Shown one piece after another: positions 1 to 10,845 of a stretch of 64,000 nucleotides of DNA. The stretch's first letter is position 1; every line of letters starts with the position of its first letter. The stretch is from Clarkia xantiana subsp. parviflora (lineage: Eukaryota; Streptophyta; Magnoliopsida; Myrtales; Onagraceae). The DNA is taken from NCBI GenBank assembly GCA_036873135.1, contig JAPTYO010000018.1, positions 2,542,001 to 2,606,000 of the forward strand, written 5' to 3'. A program made the translations under genes and the position numbers. The notes below the pieces were generated by a model. The model was not told the DNA's origin. It did no database searches and was given only the letters and a program-made list of their open reading frames with translations.

Positions 1-844
1 CATCTTTTCCCCATTTTCCCACACTTGGAGGCCAAGGGAGAAAATCTTGCACACCAAGGGAGGGGGGCCGGCCGAAATTCCGGTGGAGGACCAAGAATTC
101 CGACCAGCATCTCTGTGGCCAGCGGGCGGAGCGGAGGCACGGGGAGGGCAAGCAGAGGACGGCGGCACGACTCCGGCTGGGCGGTGGCTGGACGAGGGAT
201 GGCGTCTGGACCGACTGGGGCAGGCAACGGCGAGGCGGGACGTGGGTGGCTCCGATCAGCCAGCATCGGGACATGGCGAGGGCCAGGCGGCTGAGCCCAA
301 CTCCGGCGACGACGGGACCAGATTTTCGGCGACCTCGAAATTCGAACCCCGGCCCCGTTTACCAAATCGGGTCGGGTTTTCCAAAGGTCCCATCGTTTTC
401 CTTTCGTTTACCATACAAAATGCCGATACTTGAATTGCCGATATTTGATTTGTCGACCTTTGATTGAATATGTGATTGCCGTAGATAGCCGCCGACGATT
501 TGGGGAGTACTTTTGGCCGTTTGAATTTTTTCCACTTGAATTTGACGTTGTGATGTCATTTGCGTGTTGATTTCCGTCGAGGGGCATAATCGTAATTTTT
601 CTTGGGAATCGGTTTTTTGATCCGAGCGAAATTGCCCGATTTTATCGTTGTAGTGTCTTTAGCATGTGTTCGTTACCTTCGTTGGGTGCCTTTGAATTTT
701 TGGTTGTTGCTTGTCAGGTGCCGGGGTATGTCCGGATTTTTCGAAGATCTTCTTATCCTAACACCTTTCATGCTATGACAGGTATTGTATTCGTGGTGGT
801 GCCCCCGTACACAAACTTGGCAGAGGCGCTATATCCTTCGAAGG
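1..844 (+). other. Leader/promoter region upstream of the Tat-1 antisense ORF; no gene seen
   Basis: This stretch precedes the plus-strand extra ORF and would lie between it and the missing 3' LTR of Tat-1. It holds overlapping short open frames in a GC-rich part (1-430) that resemble nothing I recognise and look accidental. By analogy with Tat-3, where a TATA box lies about 170 bp upstream of the corresponding ATG, a promoter may be here, but I see no clear TATA box. Confidence 0.45.
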
Positions 845-3254
845 ATGAGTAAGTTTTTCTTTCCCTCTATTCGTCGCGTTATTTTCTTTCCTGGCATTAG
901 TTCGGAGTCGGATACTGAGCCAGGGTATTGGTCGGAGCCTGATTCGAGCTTGGAATTTCCCACTGCCTTTGATTTAGGTCTCGCTGCTTTGTCGGAGAAC
1001 TATTTGACTAGGTCCGGCTATAACGAGCATGTCACCTTAGGCGACATTTGTCCTTTAGACGAGCCCTTGTACCCCTTCCTCCCTTCTTTGGGAAACACTC
1101 GCCAGACAGTGACAGAGCCTCCCAGGGGGAAGGTTGTTGTCTATCCTTCCCAGATTCAGTTTGGGTTACGTCTGCCTTATTGTGATGAGCTCGTAGAATT
1201 GAGTAGATTATTTAGGATCTCCCCTATGAACCTTGCCCCCAGTGCTATTCGCGTCTGGGTGGGTTTCCGGGTGCTATGTCAGTGGTACTCCTGGAAGTAT
1301 TCCTTGGTCTTGTTCCGGTGCTTCTTCCGCTTTCAGTATCAGAAGAAGGTAGGCTTCGCGAGTTTTGTGACTCGCTATCCTTCCCTCAAAGATTCCCAAT
1401 TTGTTGATTTCGGGTTGAGCGGGGTTGAGTGGAATACTTCTCTACGTTTCGTGGTTCGGAGCGATAACTCGGCGAGCCATTGGGCCAAACACTACTTCTT
1501 CATCACGGATCGATACGTTACCTGGCCGGTTCTGAATGAGGACCGATCAGACGGCTGGCCTGCCTTTGGGGAGTTCTCTTCTGTGGACTATGAAGACTAT
1601 CTACGAGAGCCACAAGACCCAGTCTTACTGCCCTGTGTCCTTGGTGACCGAGACAGATCTCTATGAGGCAGGGATTAGTTTGACTCCTCTCTCCGGGGAT
1701 TCGGTATGCCACTTAGTCTTCTCATCTATATTTATTTTCTGTCTTTCCTTTGTAGGTTGGTTTCACGGGAAAACGTATAACGTGCAGGCAGCGCCGGTTG
1801 ATTTGAGCAAGAGGAGGGCTCCCTCTAGCTCTACTCCGAAGAAGTCCCCTATGCCTGGGAAGACTACTGGGGCCTCTGGTATATTTCTTTCTTTCTCCTC
1901 TTGTGGTATACTTGTGTTTCTTCTCATGTTGTTTTCCTTGTATTGTTAGGGCACTCTCCCTTGGTGACCGAGAGAGTCGTCTCTGTGGGCAAGGGCTCTG
2001 GACCTTCTAAGTCCAAGTCACGAAGGTCCGACTCTGAGGCCGGGGCCTCGGCTGTCAAGAAGAAGAAGGCTGCAGATCCTCCTCCCCCTGGTGTTCGTCC
2101 CCCGAACTATTCTCGCGAAAAAGAGATAGTGGTCGAAGAGGCGCCTTCCCGGGCTGATAAAGGGAAGCGGCCTGCTGGTGATGGTGGGGTGGTCACTGGT
2201 TCTCCATCTCCTGCCCCCCAGCCGAGGGCACGGTCGTCAGGTTCGTTTTTCTTTATGTCATTGATGCTTCTATGCTTGTGTTTTTCTTTACCTTGCTTTA
2301 TTTCTATAGGTGGGCCTCCGACTTTGAGTCAGAAGGACTTTGCGCGCCTTACTGACGAGGATATTGTGGGGGCTGAGTGGACTCCCTTTGCTGGGTTGAA
2401 GGAGTTCCACTTTGACAGCGGCTCCTCTTTGCGCACCCCGGAGGTTGGCATTCGGGTACTTCGCGGTGCCATCGCTCCTGGTGATCGTGTTCCTCAGCCT
2501 AAGTCCCCTAAGGAGACCCGGCACTTCATCCAGGGGGTGTTATCCCGCTATGTTCCTGTAAGTGGTGTTTCTCTTCCTTTTCTTCTTTCATGTGATTGCT
2601 TGCTAAGTCACTTACCCCTTGTTGAATTTTCAGGGTATGTCCGACATGGTGAATATGTCGTCTCTTGCGCTTGAGCTGTCAGATGAGAAGAAAGCCCTTG
2701 AGGATAACCTGGTATCCTTGAAGGCGGAGCTTGCCACTGCCGTTGAGAAGGCTCGCCTGTCTGACTTGCAGATGCAGGAGCTTAGGAGCCAGGTAGCTCT
2801 ACTTGAGACTACCGTGGGTAGTATGCGCCGTGAGGCTGATGTTGCATCGTCACTCCATGCTGAGGAGTTGACGAAGCTTGAGGCGAGGTGCCGAGCGGAG
2901 GAGATAGTTGTTGCAGTAACTGAGTACAAAGCTTCCCCTGCCTTTACTACTGATTACAGCGTTCGGTTGAACCAGGAGATGAACCAGTTCGGGGAGTACC
3001 TTGTCGATCACATCTTCCGTATTGATCCCCAATTCCCCGTCAATGATCTGGGTGACTTTGGACCATATGCTACTGGTTATATGGCCGTTCTTAGGGGTCA
3101 AGCTGTTGTTGCTGATGAGCCTGCCCCTGCACAGGTGGATGCTATACCCGTGGATGTTGATAGTTCAGGCTCTTCCTCCTCTTCTTCGAGCTCTGTTGGT
3201 GGTTCTTCCTCAGAGGGTCAGGACCGTGAGGACTCTCCAGAAGGCTCTGGTTGA
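845..3254 (+). pseudogene. Tat-1 extra ORF (spliced, antisense to gag): plant 'putative gypsy type transposon' domain plus coiled coil
   Basis: Exons joined by GT-AG introns are visible: roughly 901-1703, 1756-1878, 1950-2240, 2310-2557 and 2634-3254. Phases agree from the third exon on. The first long exon has a domain around 1150-1330 (GLRLPYCDELVEL, then NLAPSAIRVW) like the plant 'putative gypsy type transposon' family. Exon four is basic and Lys/Pro-rich. The last exon starts with about 80 residues of heptad-like coiled coil and ends in a Ser run and acidic tail before TGA at 3252. The start is probably the ATG at 845 with a tiny coding first exon, as in Tat-3. The donor there has apparently lost a G, and the frame changes near 1600-1650, so the copy is probably broken. 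The function is unknown; a Gag-like or DNA-binding role is only a guess. Confidence 0.72.
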
Positions 3255-3717
3255 TATGCTGATATCTCTTTATCTTTGTACATATGACTTTACCTTTCCT
3301 CCCCTTTGATGGGTTGAGTGTTTCTCCCCTTGATGGGTCGAGTTCATTTTGGGATTGCTATACTTGGGATGTTTTGTCGCTTTCCTTCTTTGCATGGTTA
3401 TGTTGGCTGTGTGTGGAACATCTGCCTTTGGTTGTGGTATGCATGGTGTGTGGAACACCTGCCTTTTGATGGGTACTTCATATGCTTCTGTATATATTCC
3501 TTTGATCATGGACTCTTCCTTTCCTTCTGCTTTCCTTTACTTATCTTTCTTTTGTGTTTTCCTTCACATCATACCTGCTATCTCATCAAGAAAAAACATT
3601 ATGTGTTCTTCATACAACTTTGCTTTGTAATTATTTTTTCATGGGATCCTTCTTAGTATAGTGTAATGATCTCTTCTGATATCCTTTAAATGGTATATAT
3701 GGTACTGTTAGACCAAA
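3255..3717 (+). other. 3' UTR of the Tat-1 extra ORF
   Basis: T-rich sequence between the extra-ORF stop codon and the tandem array. Several short open frames rich in Phe, Leu and Cys occur on the plus strand, as expected from pyrimidine-rich DNA. The matching stretch in Tat-2 (51086-51470, minus sense) is recognisably related, so it belongs to the element. No independent gene is supported. Confidence 0.6.
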
Positions 3718-4240
3718 GATACGCTCTTGGTAGGCGTCGAATCTGTTCACGAGACAGGCTCTCGGATGGCACTTAACGTTTCACAGGATAGGCTCCTGGA
3801 GGGCGCAAGTTAGACCATAGATACGCTCCTGGTGGGCGTTGAATCTGGTAGTTTGAAATCTACCTCAAGATACGCTCTTGGGGGCGTCGAATCTGGTAGT
3901 TTGAAATCTACCTCAAGATACGCTCTTGGGGGCGTCGAAGGTGTTTTTAGAAACCACTCTCAAGATACGCTCTTGGGGGCGTCGAATCTGGTAGTTTGAA
4001 ATCTACCTCAAGATACGCTCTTGGGGGCGTCGAAGGTCGTAGTTTTTAGAAACCACTCTCAAGATACGCTCTTGGGGGCGTCGAAGTTCGTAGTTTTTGG
4101 AAACCACTCTCAAGATACGCTCTTGGGGGTGTCGAAGTTCGTAGTATGAATACTACTCTCAAGATACGCTCTTGGGGGCGTCGAAGTTCGTAGTATGAAT
4201 ACTACTCTCAAGATACGCTCTTGGGGGCGTTGAGGTTGTT
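3718..4240 (-). repeat. Tat-1 tandem array of about 48-bp units, each with a small inverted repeat
   Basis: About ten units share the core GATACGCTCTTGGGGGCG. Between cores sits a short inverted repeat whose stem differs between units: GGTAG/CTACC, GTAGTAT/ATACTAC or GTAGTTT/AAACCAC. The array lies between the 3' ends of the convergent gag and extra ORFs. The first 130 bp (3718-3850) hold degenerate relatives of the second repeat type seen in Tat-2. Tandem arrays in the 3' region of Tat-lineage elements are known in plants; the compensated stems are the odd part. Confidence 0.9.
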
Positions 4241-4498
4241 GTTGACTTGGAAGTCATATCTGTGTAAGGATAACATAATGATTATATCACCACCTTCTTT
4301 GAAAGATACTTTTGAGTAACTTCTACTTCATTAGGAGCATTCATGGTTTATGTACACTTGGGGTGCCTTGGATGGATCAAGACACCCTTTGGAGGAAATC
4401 AAAGATAGTTGTAGAGTCGGAGTAACTTCTTGAGTTCTCCTTCTCAAAATTTGTTTTTGGAAAACTTAAAATGCTTGAACATGCAAAGTGCTGAATAT
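4241..4498 (-). other. 3' UTR of the Tat-1 gag transcript
   Basis: Non-coding stretch between the gag copies and the tandem array. It closely matches, in reverse complement, 49584-49860 of Tat-2, which follows the Tat-2 gag stop, so it is the family's gag 3' UTR. No signal beyond that was recognised. Confidence 0.65.
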
Positions 4499-7400
4499 CA
4501 AACTAAGGATATGGGGTGGTGAGTGTGTCTGTTGCCACGTACTCCTTTAGGCCTCCTTTGTAAATCATCTCTTCCACTTCTATCTTCAACACCATGCAAT
4601 CATTGGTTTGATGCCCCCAAGTCCCATGGTATTTGCACCAACCCTGTGCATCTCTTCCTAGGAAGGCCTTGCCCTCCTCCTTGCACTTTGGTAGCTCTTT
4701 TTTAAGGTATTCTTCAAAAATTTCTTCTATCTTTGCCGTGAGGGGTGTGAATTTGAAGTTTACACCTCCTTCCAGTGTGTCAGTCTGTCTTCCTTCTTCA
4801 GGGACTTCTTCGTATTTCCCTATCTCTTTTGCGAATGCCCTGTCTAGTCTCTCTTTGAGCTCCCTCATTGTGCTTGTCATGACCACCTCATAGATCCCTC
4901 CATATGCTTCAATTGAGGTTGGATGCATGTTTCTAAGGAAGGCTTTTACGGCCTCACTTCTTGTGATGTCCATGCTTGCACCATAGCTGAAGAATCTCCC
5001 AAAGTAGCTTGATATGGACTCCTTTGGCATTTGCTTGATGTCGTCTATATATCGGAAACCCTTTACGATGGAGTCCCTTGTTCTCTTTCCTTCTGCATTC
5101 TCTGGCTGCCAAGGTATGCTCGTTACCCTTACAGCCTTGCTTCTCTGTCTCTTCTTAGCTAGTCTTTGAAAGAACTGCTTACTCAGGCGGAGTGCAATTC
5201 CCTTTTTCACCTTTCCCTGCCTTAGCCTTTTCATCACCTTCTCTTTGTCTTGGATGGCCCCAGTCATGACCATAGCCACTGTGTCTGACTTGTGTGATCC
5301 ACGTCTCATGGACTTGACGTAGCACTGCCTTGCAGTGCGTTGATTACCTAAGACTTCCCCAATTCCGTTTTCAGTGATATACTTCAGCTTCTGATGCACT
5401 GTAGATGGCACAATTTCATATGGATTTATGGTTGTGCTTCTTAAGATCCCGTTGTAGGCTCCCAGGCTTTCAACCACCATGAAGTTGACGTTCACTCTCA
5501 GCTGTGTCCATCCCTGGCCCATGGTCACTGGCAGGGTTATCATTTCTAGGGGTTAACTTGTTGCCCCTGAGAAGCCAACCAGAGGGAAGTTGACTGGTTT
5601 GATGTCTGCCTTTGTTTTTCCTATCTCTTCTAGGACCCTTAGGCTTAGGAGGTCTGCAGAACTGCCCCCATCTACCAGTATTCTTTTTACATCGAAATTA
5701 TCGATGTCCATCGTGATGACTAAAGCATCATCTTGCGGGAAGACAATATGACTCTTGTCCTTCTCCGAAAACTCAATCTTCATCTCCTCTCCTTTTCGTG
5801 GTCTCTTTCTCCACTTTGGCACTGAGCTCAGCTTGGATGCATAAACCTCCCTTGCATTGGTTGTTAGGCCACCCGATGCCACTCGTTCATGTATCATGTT
5901 TATAGATCCCCTCTTGTTAGGTGGGGGATTATAATCTACCTTGTCTTTGCCTTTATTCTTGTATGATAGCTCTAGGTGTGTGCTATTGCCACCGTGATCA
6001 ACAAACTAAGGATATAGGGTGGTGAGTGTGTCTGTTGCCACGTACTCCTTTAGGCCTCCTTTGTAAATCATCTCTTCCACTTCTATCTTCAACACCATGC
6101 AATCATTGGTTTGATGCCCCCAAGTCCCATGGTATTTGCACCAACTCTGTGCATCTCTTCCTAGGAAGGCCTTGCCCTCCTCCTTGCACTTTGGTAGCTC
6201 TTTTTTAAGGTATTCTTCAAAAATTTCTTCTATCTTTGCCGTGAGGGGTGTGAATTTGAAGTTTACACCTCCTTCCAGTGTGTCAGTCTGTCTTCCTTCT
6301 TCAGGGACTTCTTCGCATTTCCCTATCTCTTTTGCGAATGCCCTGTCTAGTCTCTCTTTGAGCTCCCTCATTGTGCTTGTCATGACCACCTCATAGATCC
6401 CTCCATATGCTTCAATTGAGGTTGGATGCATGTTTCTAAGGAAGGCTTTTACGGCCTCACTTCTTGTGATGTCCATGCTTGCACCATAGCTGAAGAATCT
6501 CCCAAAGTAGCTTGATATGGACTCCTTTGGCATTTGCTTGATGTCGTCTATATATCGGAAACCCTTTACGATGGAGTCCCTTGTTCTCTTTCCTTCTGCA
6601 TTCTCTGGCTGCCAAGGTATGCTCGTTACCCTTACAGCCTTGCTTCTCTGTCTCTTCTTAGCTAGTCTTTGAAAGAACTGCTTACTCAGGCGGAGTGCAA
6701 TTCCCTTTTTCACCTTTCCCTGCCTTAGCCTTTTCATCACCTTCTCTTTGTCTTGGATGGCCCCAGTCATGACCATAGCCACTGTGTCTGACTTGTGTGA
6801 TCCACGTCTCATGGAGTTGACGTAGCACTGCCTTGCAGTGCGTTGATCACCTATGACTTCCCCAATTCCGTTTTCAGTGACATACTTTAGCTTCTGATGC
6901 ACTGTAGATGGCACAATTTCATATGGATTTATGGTTGTGCTTCTTAAGATCCCGTTGTAGGCTCCCAGGCTTTCAACCACCATGAAGTTGACGTTCACTC
7001 TCAGCTGTGTCCATCCCTGGCCCATGGTCACTGGCAGGGTTATCATTTTTAGGGGATAACTTGTTGCCCCTGAGAAGCCAACCAGAGGGAAGTTGACTGG
7101 TTTGATGTCTGCCTTTGTTTTTCCTATCTCTTCTAGGACCCTTAGGCTTAGGAGGTCTGCAGAACTGCCCCCATCTACCAGTATTCTTTTTAAATCGAAA
7201 TTATCGATGTCCATCGTGATGACTAAAGCATCATCTTGCGGGAAGACAATATGAATCTTGTCCTTCTCCGAAAACTCAATCTTCATCTCCTCTCCTTCTC
7301 GTGGTCTCTTTCTCCACTTTGGCACTGAGCTCAGCTTGGATGCATAAACCTCCCTTGCATTGGCTGTTGGGCCACCCGATGCCACTCCTTCATGTATCAT

Positions 7401-7510
7401 GTTTATAGACCCCCTCTTGTTAGGTGGGGGATTATAAACTACCTTGTCTTTGCCTTTATTCTTGTATGATGGCTCTAGGTGTGTGCTATTGCCACCGTGA
7501 TCAACAAACT
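4499..7510 (-). repeat. 1503-bp direct tandem duplication inside Tat-1 gag
   Basis: Two nearly identical units occupy 4499-6001 and 6002-7504. The hexamer CAAACT stands at the start of each unit and again at 7505-7510, so the offset between matching points is 1503 bp throughout the places I checked. Flanks before 4499 and after 7510 differ, which fits unequal exchange or a template switch at 6-bp microhomology. Tat-2 carries a single copy, so the duplication arose in the Tat-1 copy or its recent ancestor. Confidence 0.93.
4503..6001 (-). pseudogene. Duplicated, untranslated copy of protease-second-gag segment
   Basis: This is the downstream unit of the tandem duplication. On the minus strand it carries the protease region, the linker, the second Gag-like module and the second zinc knuckle (CX2HX4HX4C, around 4590-4640). 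It lies after the stop codon that ends the upstream ORF (at 6006) and has no start of its own that I would trust. It also has an in-frame TAA near 5550 where the sister copy has a Tyr codon. It therefore looks like a dead duplicate rather than a gene. Confidence 0.88.
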
Positions 7511-9344
7511 GTTTTAGCTCTCCTCTTTGGATGATATTGTTGATACTTAGCTTCAAGCTAAAGCATTCGTTCGTATCATGCCCATATGCCTCGTGATTAT
7601 CACACCATCTATCCTTGTGTGTCCCTACCATTGGGGCTCTCCATCTTCCGGGGGGCGACCATAATTTCTGATTTCTCATCTCTCTTAGGACCACTGCTGG
7701 GGTGGTGTTCAATGGTATGAACTTGATAACATTTATTTCCCTAGCCTTCAATGGCTCACCCATCTGATTTCTTTGCTGAGGCGGACGCCATTCTTGTTGC
7801 ATTATGGGTTGAGGTGCCTGAGGTGGCTTTCCCTTATTCTGCTTTGTATTATCCTCCTTTGCTGCTTGAATCTTGGCTTTCTTACTCACTCTGTGCCTCT
7901 CTAGGTCTATGTGAGTTTTCACTCTCCCTGCCAGCTCCTCTAAGGTGCTTGCGGGTTTTTTGGCCATCTTTTCTGCCAATGTGGACCCAAAGCGGCCTAG
8001 GTTTCTTATGAAGGCTCTTATTATTTCACCCTCAGTGATGTCGCCTTGTATGTCTGTTATATTCTGGTTGAACCTAGTGTAGTAATCAGCCAAAGATTCA
8101 TCATTCTCTTGCTTCACATCATCTAGGGAGCCTGTTCCTTTGAGTAGCTTCCTTTCTCCTAGGTATCTCTGAAGAAACTTTGCCTTTAGCTGCGCCCATG
8201 AGTGGATGCTCTCAGTAGGTAGGCTAAAAAACCAATGTGACGCCACCCCTGACAGGGTGTTTGGAAATAAGAGTGCCTTGTAGCGGTCATCAGTTGTTCT
8301 CCCGAATAGAGAGGCTTCATGCTGCTGAATGTGCTCTAAAGGATCTCCCTTGCCATTATACTTTGCTATCTGTATTGTATGCAAGGAGTCTGGCACTTTG
8401 TTCATTTCCAACTCCCTCGTGAAAGGGTGGTTTGTGTTGTCACTCAGACAGTGCAGTCCGTTCCTCTTTGACTCACTCATCTTCCTTACTATCATGGCTT
8501 CTATCTCCTCCGGGGTAATCATCACCGACGTTGGAGTATAGTCTCTCTGATATCCTCCATAATTATAAACTGGGCATACCGGGATCCCTTGTCCGTGCTG
8601 GTACGGACTATAGGCGTATCCCTGATATCCCTGTTGGGGTACTTGGTGGAATTCCTGTCTCCTTGGAGGTCTTGCCTGTCTATCTGCCCCCAGTGGGGTG
8701 TATGCCCTGGCATCCTGCTGTGTCTGTTGCTGCCTTGGAGGCACAAACTGCTGCCTTCCCTCTGGGGGTGGCCTTTGGTTATCTCTCCTTTGTTCTTCTT
8801 GCTGCCCTGTTGGAGGGTACGAGTGGTGTTCTTCTTCTGGGACTTATTCTTGCTCATGGACTTCTTCCTCTTCATGCTGGTGTTGCCTTCCCTGCCTGTT
8901 CCTCAGAGTCTCTCTATAGGCTAGCAGCTCATCCAATGCGCTCATCAACCCTGGAGTCACTGTTTGTGCTCCTTGCGAGTATACGGGCCTTGTGTTGGTT
9001 GTGTGTGCGCGAATGTCGTTCCTTTGAGCTGGCATTCCATAAGGATATCTTTGAGGTTGTGCCTCATAGTAGTACCCCTGAGGAGGTGCCGTGTATTGGG
9101 ATGGATCTCCTTGTCTCTGTGGCCTGCTAGCCAATGGAGTTGAGGCTGTTGAAGACTCAGCCCCAGCTGGGCTTGAGGGTCCTCCTTCCTGATTGTTAGG
9201 CTGGGGTGCCTGTGGGGCTGCCTGAGGCTCTGGATGTACATGTTGTTTCTCTGGGTTAGGCTGCCTTGCTGAAGGTATAGGCTGTCTCTCTTGCCTATTG
9301 CCCCCATGTGGGCGATTATGTCTAGACGCTAAGCTATTCGTCAT
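6006..9344 (-). pseudogene. gag: Tat-1 gag-protease-second-gag polyprotein, one in-frame stop
   Basis: Structural polyprotein of a retrotransposon, expected to form the cytoplasmic particle. The frame starts at an ATG at 9344 and runs about 1112 codons, with one TAA at 8846-8844. In order: a Pro/Gln-rich N-terminus, a retrotransposon Gag domain (about residues 310-490), a zinc knuckle CX2HX4HX4C (CDNHEAYGHDTNEC, near residue 580), an aspartic protease motif VDGGSSADLL (near 723), and the GRTTINP-type segment (degenerate here) that in Tat elements follows the protease. Where RT should begin there is instead a basic linker, a second Gag-like stretch (SSYFGRFFSYG, near 945), and a second knuckle CKYHGTWGHQTNDC (near 1070). 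No polymerase follows. Tat-2 shows the same order, so this is the family design. Confidence 0.88.
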
Positions 9345-9377
9345 CGCTCTCGTGATTGTCAGGCTTTCTGTTTGAAG

Positions 9378-9395
9378 CCCACGGACGGGGCCAAG
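9378..9395 (-). other. Tat-1 primer binding site
   Basis: Directly after the 5' LTR, read on the minus strand, stands CTTGGCCCCGTCCGTGGG. It matches the GGCGCC-containing sites after the LTRs of Tat-2 and Tat-3 except for a G-to-C change. I do not name the tRNA. Confidence 0.75.
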
Positions 9396-10109
9396 TGTTA
9401 GGTCCTAAGCTTTAGATCAACGGGTTGTCGGCCTAAACCTTACTCCTCACTGGTGAAACTACGGGTTCAGTGTTCTTGGGTCCTTTCGTTATGATCTGTG
9501 TCCTTCTGCTTCCTTGCTTCTCTCCCCGTGCCCTGCAAGAGGGGCAGTATCAAGCACGGAGGGGGGGGGGGGTTGTGCTTGATGAACCCTCTCCGATGCC
9601 TAAGTCAGAATGATATTTCTAGAGAGATAAAGCTAGAGAGATGTCAGAGCTAAGCTTCACAATTAGCCAAGATGGTCAAATGAATGGTGGAATGGTTGTA
9701 TTTATAGGCAACTGTGTCATTAAGGTGGCTTAATGACATCGTCAACCTTTAAACACAATTAATTAGTCCTTGATCACATAATTAAAACCTTAAAGCATGG
9801 AGAAGGTGGCGGAAATAATCCTAGTGTAGGAGTCGGAAAACGGAGCCGGGGCCCTTGGGGGCGGGGAGAAAATCCGACCCCCAAGGGCAGGGGTTGGGTG
9901 TGGCCACCCAACCCCTCCTTAGGGGGGATGGGTTGGCCAACCCTAGGTGAGTTCGTCGCGGTCCGGACGAGTATTTTCGCCTCGTCCGGAACGTTGGTGT
10001 TTCGGCGGGGTGTTTGGGTCGAAGTTTCGATTTATAATCATTAACGGGGTGATCGAAATAAAACGAGTCGGAAGTCAACGGGTTCAAATTGGGCGTATAT
10101 CCATCAACA
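9396..10109 (-). repeat. Tat-1 5' LTR (714 bp)
   Basis: On the minus strand it begins TGTTGATGG and ends CCTAACA, and it aligns with the Tat-2 LTR at 45533-46287. A TATA-like TATAAATA is at about 9701-9708 on the minus strand. A run of 12 or so G occurs near 9571. Upstream of the TATA box, in U3, lies a cluster of inverted repeats (9851-9943), including an 11-bp stem GGGGTTGGGTG/CACCCAACCCC and the 14-bp palindrome GGGTTGGCCAACCC. Confidence 0.9.
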
Positions 10110-10158
10110 CGTACCATATTTTAGTGTTTCCGTAGTGATTACTCCCCGTAATCTAACA
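10110..10158 (+). repeat. Copia-A 5' LTR remnant
   Basis: The end of an LTR, ...CCCCGTAATCTAACA, matching the ends of the Copia-D LTRs in reverse complement. The rest of the LTR lies beyond Tat-1, outside the window. Confidence 0.82.
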
Positions 10159-10159
10159 G

Positions 10160-10171
10160 TGGTATCAGAGC
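10160..10171 (+). other. Copia-A primer binding site (initiator tRNA-Met type)
   Basis: TGGTATCAGAGC follows the LTR end by one base. This is the classical plant copia primer site, complementary to the 3' end of initiator methionine tRNA. Confidence 0.92.
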
Positions 10172-10801
10172 CTGTGTTAGGAGTTCATGATTTTGATAAA
10201 TTGGTGATCTTGAAAATGTAAATTTTGGACCGAAATTTTAAAGTGTAAAATTTAAAAATTTCGAATTTTTAAATATAATGGTGGTCCGAAATTTTCATGA
10301 TGTTCTTGGTTAAATTGATGTTCATGATCTACAAGAAAAATGTGATATTTATCAAAATCAAACATTGGATTGTAGATCTTATTAAAATTTGACCACTTGT
10401 TCCTAATTTGTGTTTGTGCCAAATTTTTGAGTAAAATTACAAGGTAAAATTTTTAATTTTCTTGGACACATGGAATAAATTTCGGCACACACAAATATTG
10501 TTTACTATATTTTAATTTTTAATTAAGGCAACAATATATCTATAATTAGGAACATAAAGATAGATTCACATTAAAATATATAGAAATATATAACTATCAA
10601 TATATCTAAATATTTAATTAGGGTTAAAGATATTATTGATAGATTTAGTTACCTAAAATATTGAGAAAATATACTGTCAGTTATTTGTTTCCCTATTAAA
10701 GATATTGACAATAAATAAAAAATATATATAATATTTTGTGCCGATTTTACATATATATATATATTGTTAATTGATTTAATCTTAAAGATAGAATCTTAGC
10801 A

Positions 10802-10845
<44 letters not shown>

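Larger units (their letters stand above)
1..10109 (-). mobile_element. Tat-1: non-autonomous Ty3/gypsy Tat-type LTR retrotransposon, 3' end outside window
   Basis: Read on the minus strand the element runs: 5' LTR (9396-10109), primer binding site, gag-protease-gag ORF, a downstream duplicated copy of part of that ORF, a tandem array, then the antisense extra ORF (plus strand). The 3' LTR must lie left of base 1. Gag and protease motifs are of the plant Tat lineage, but no RT, RNase H or integrase motif is present. The right edge falls inside a copia LTR, since the bases after 10109 match the end of the Copia-D LTR family. The target duplication cannot be checked because the left end is missing. 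Tat-2 at 45533 is a second copy with the same architecture. Confidence 0.88.

Noticed and set aside
47..433. 128-codon GC-rich frame at the left end
   Set aside because: Overlapping frames of similar length in a GC-rich leader; no recognisable domain and no splice links.
3718..4240. CRISPR-like regular repeats
   Set aside because: Units are contiguous tandem repeats without unique spacers, in a plant retrotransposon; no cas genes.
10160..10171. tRNA-like TGGTATCAGAGC
   Set aside because: This is a retrotransposon primer binding site complementary to tRNA; no cloverleaf can be built around it.
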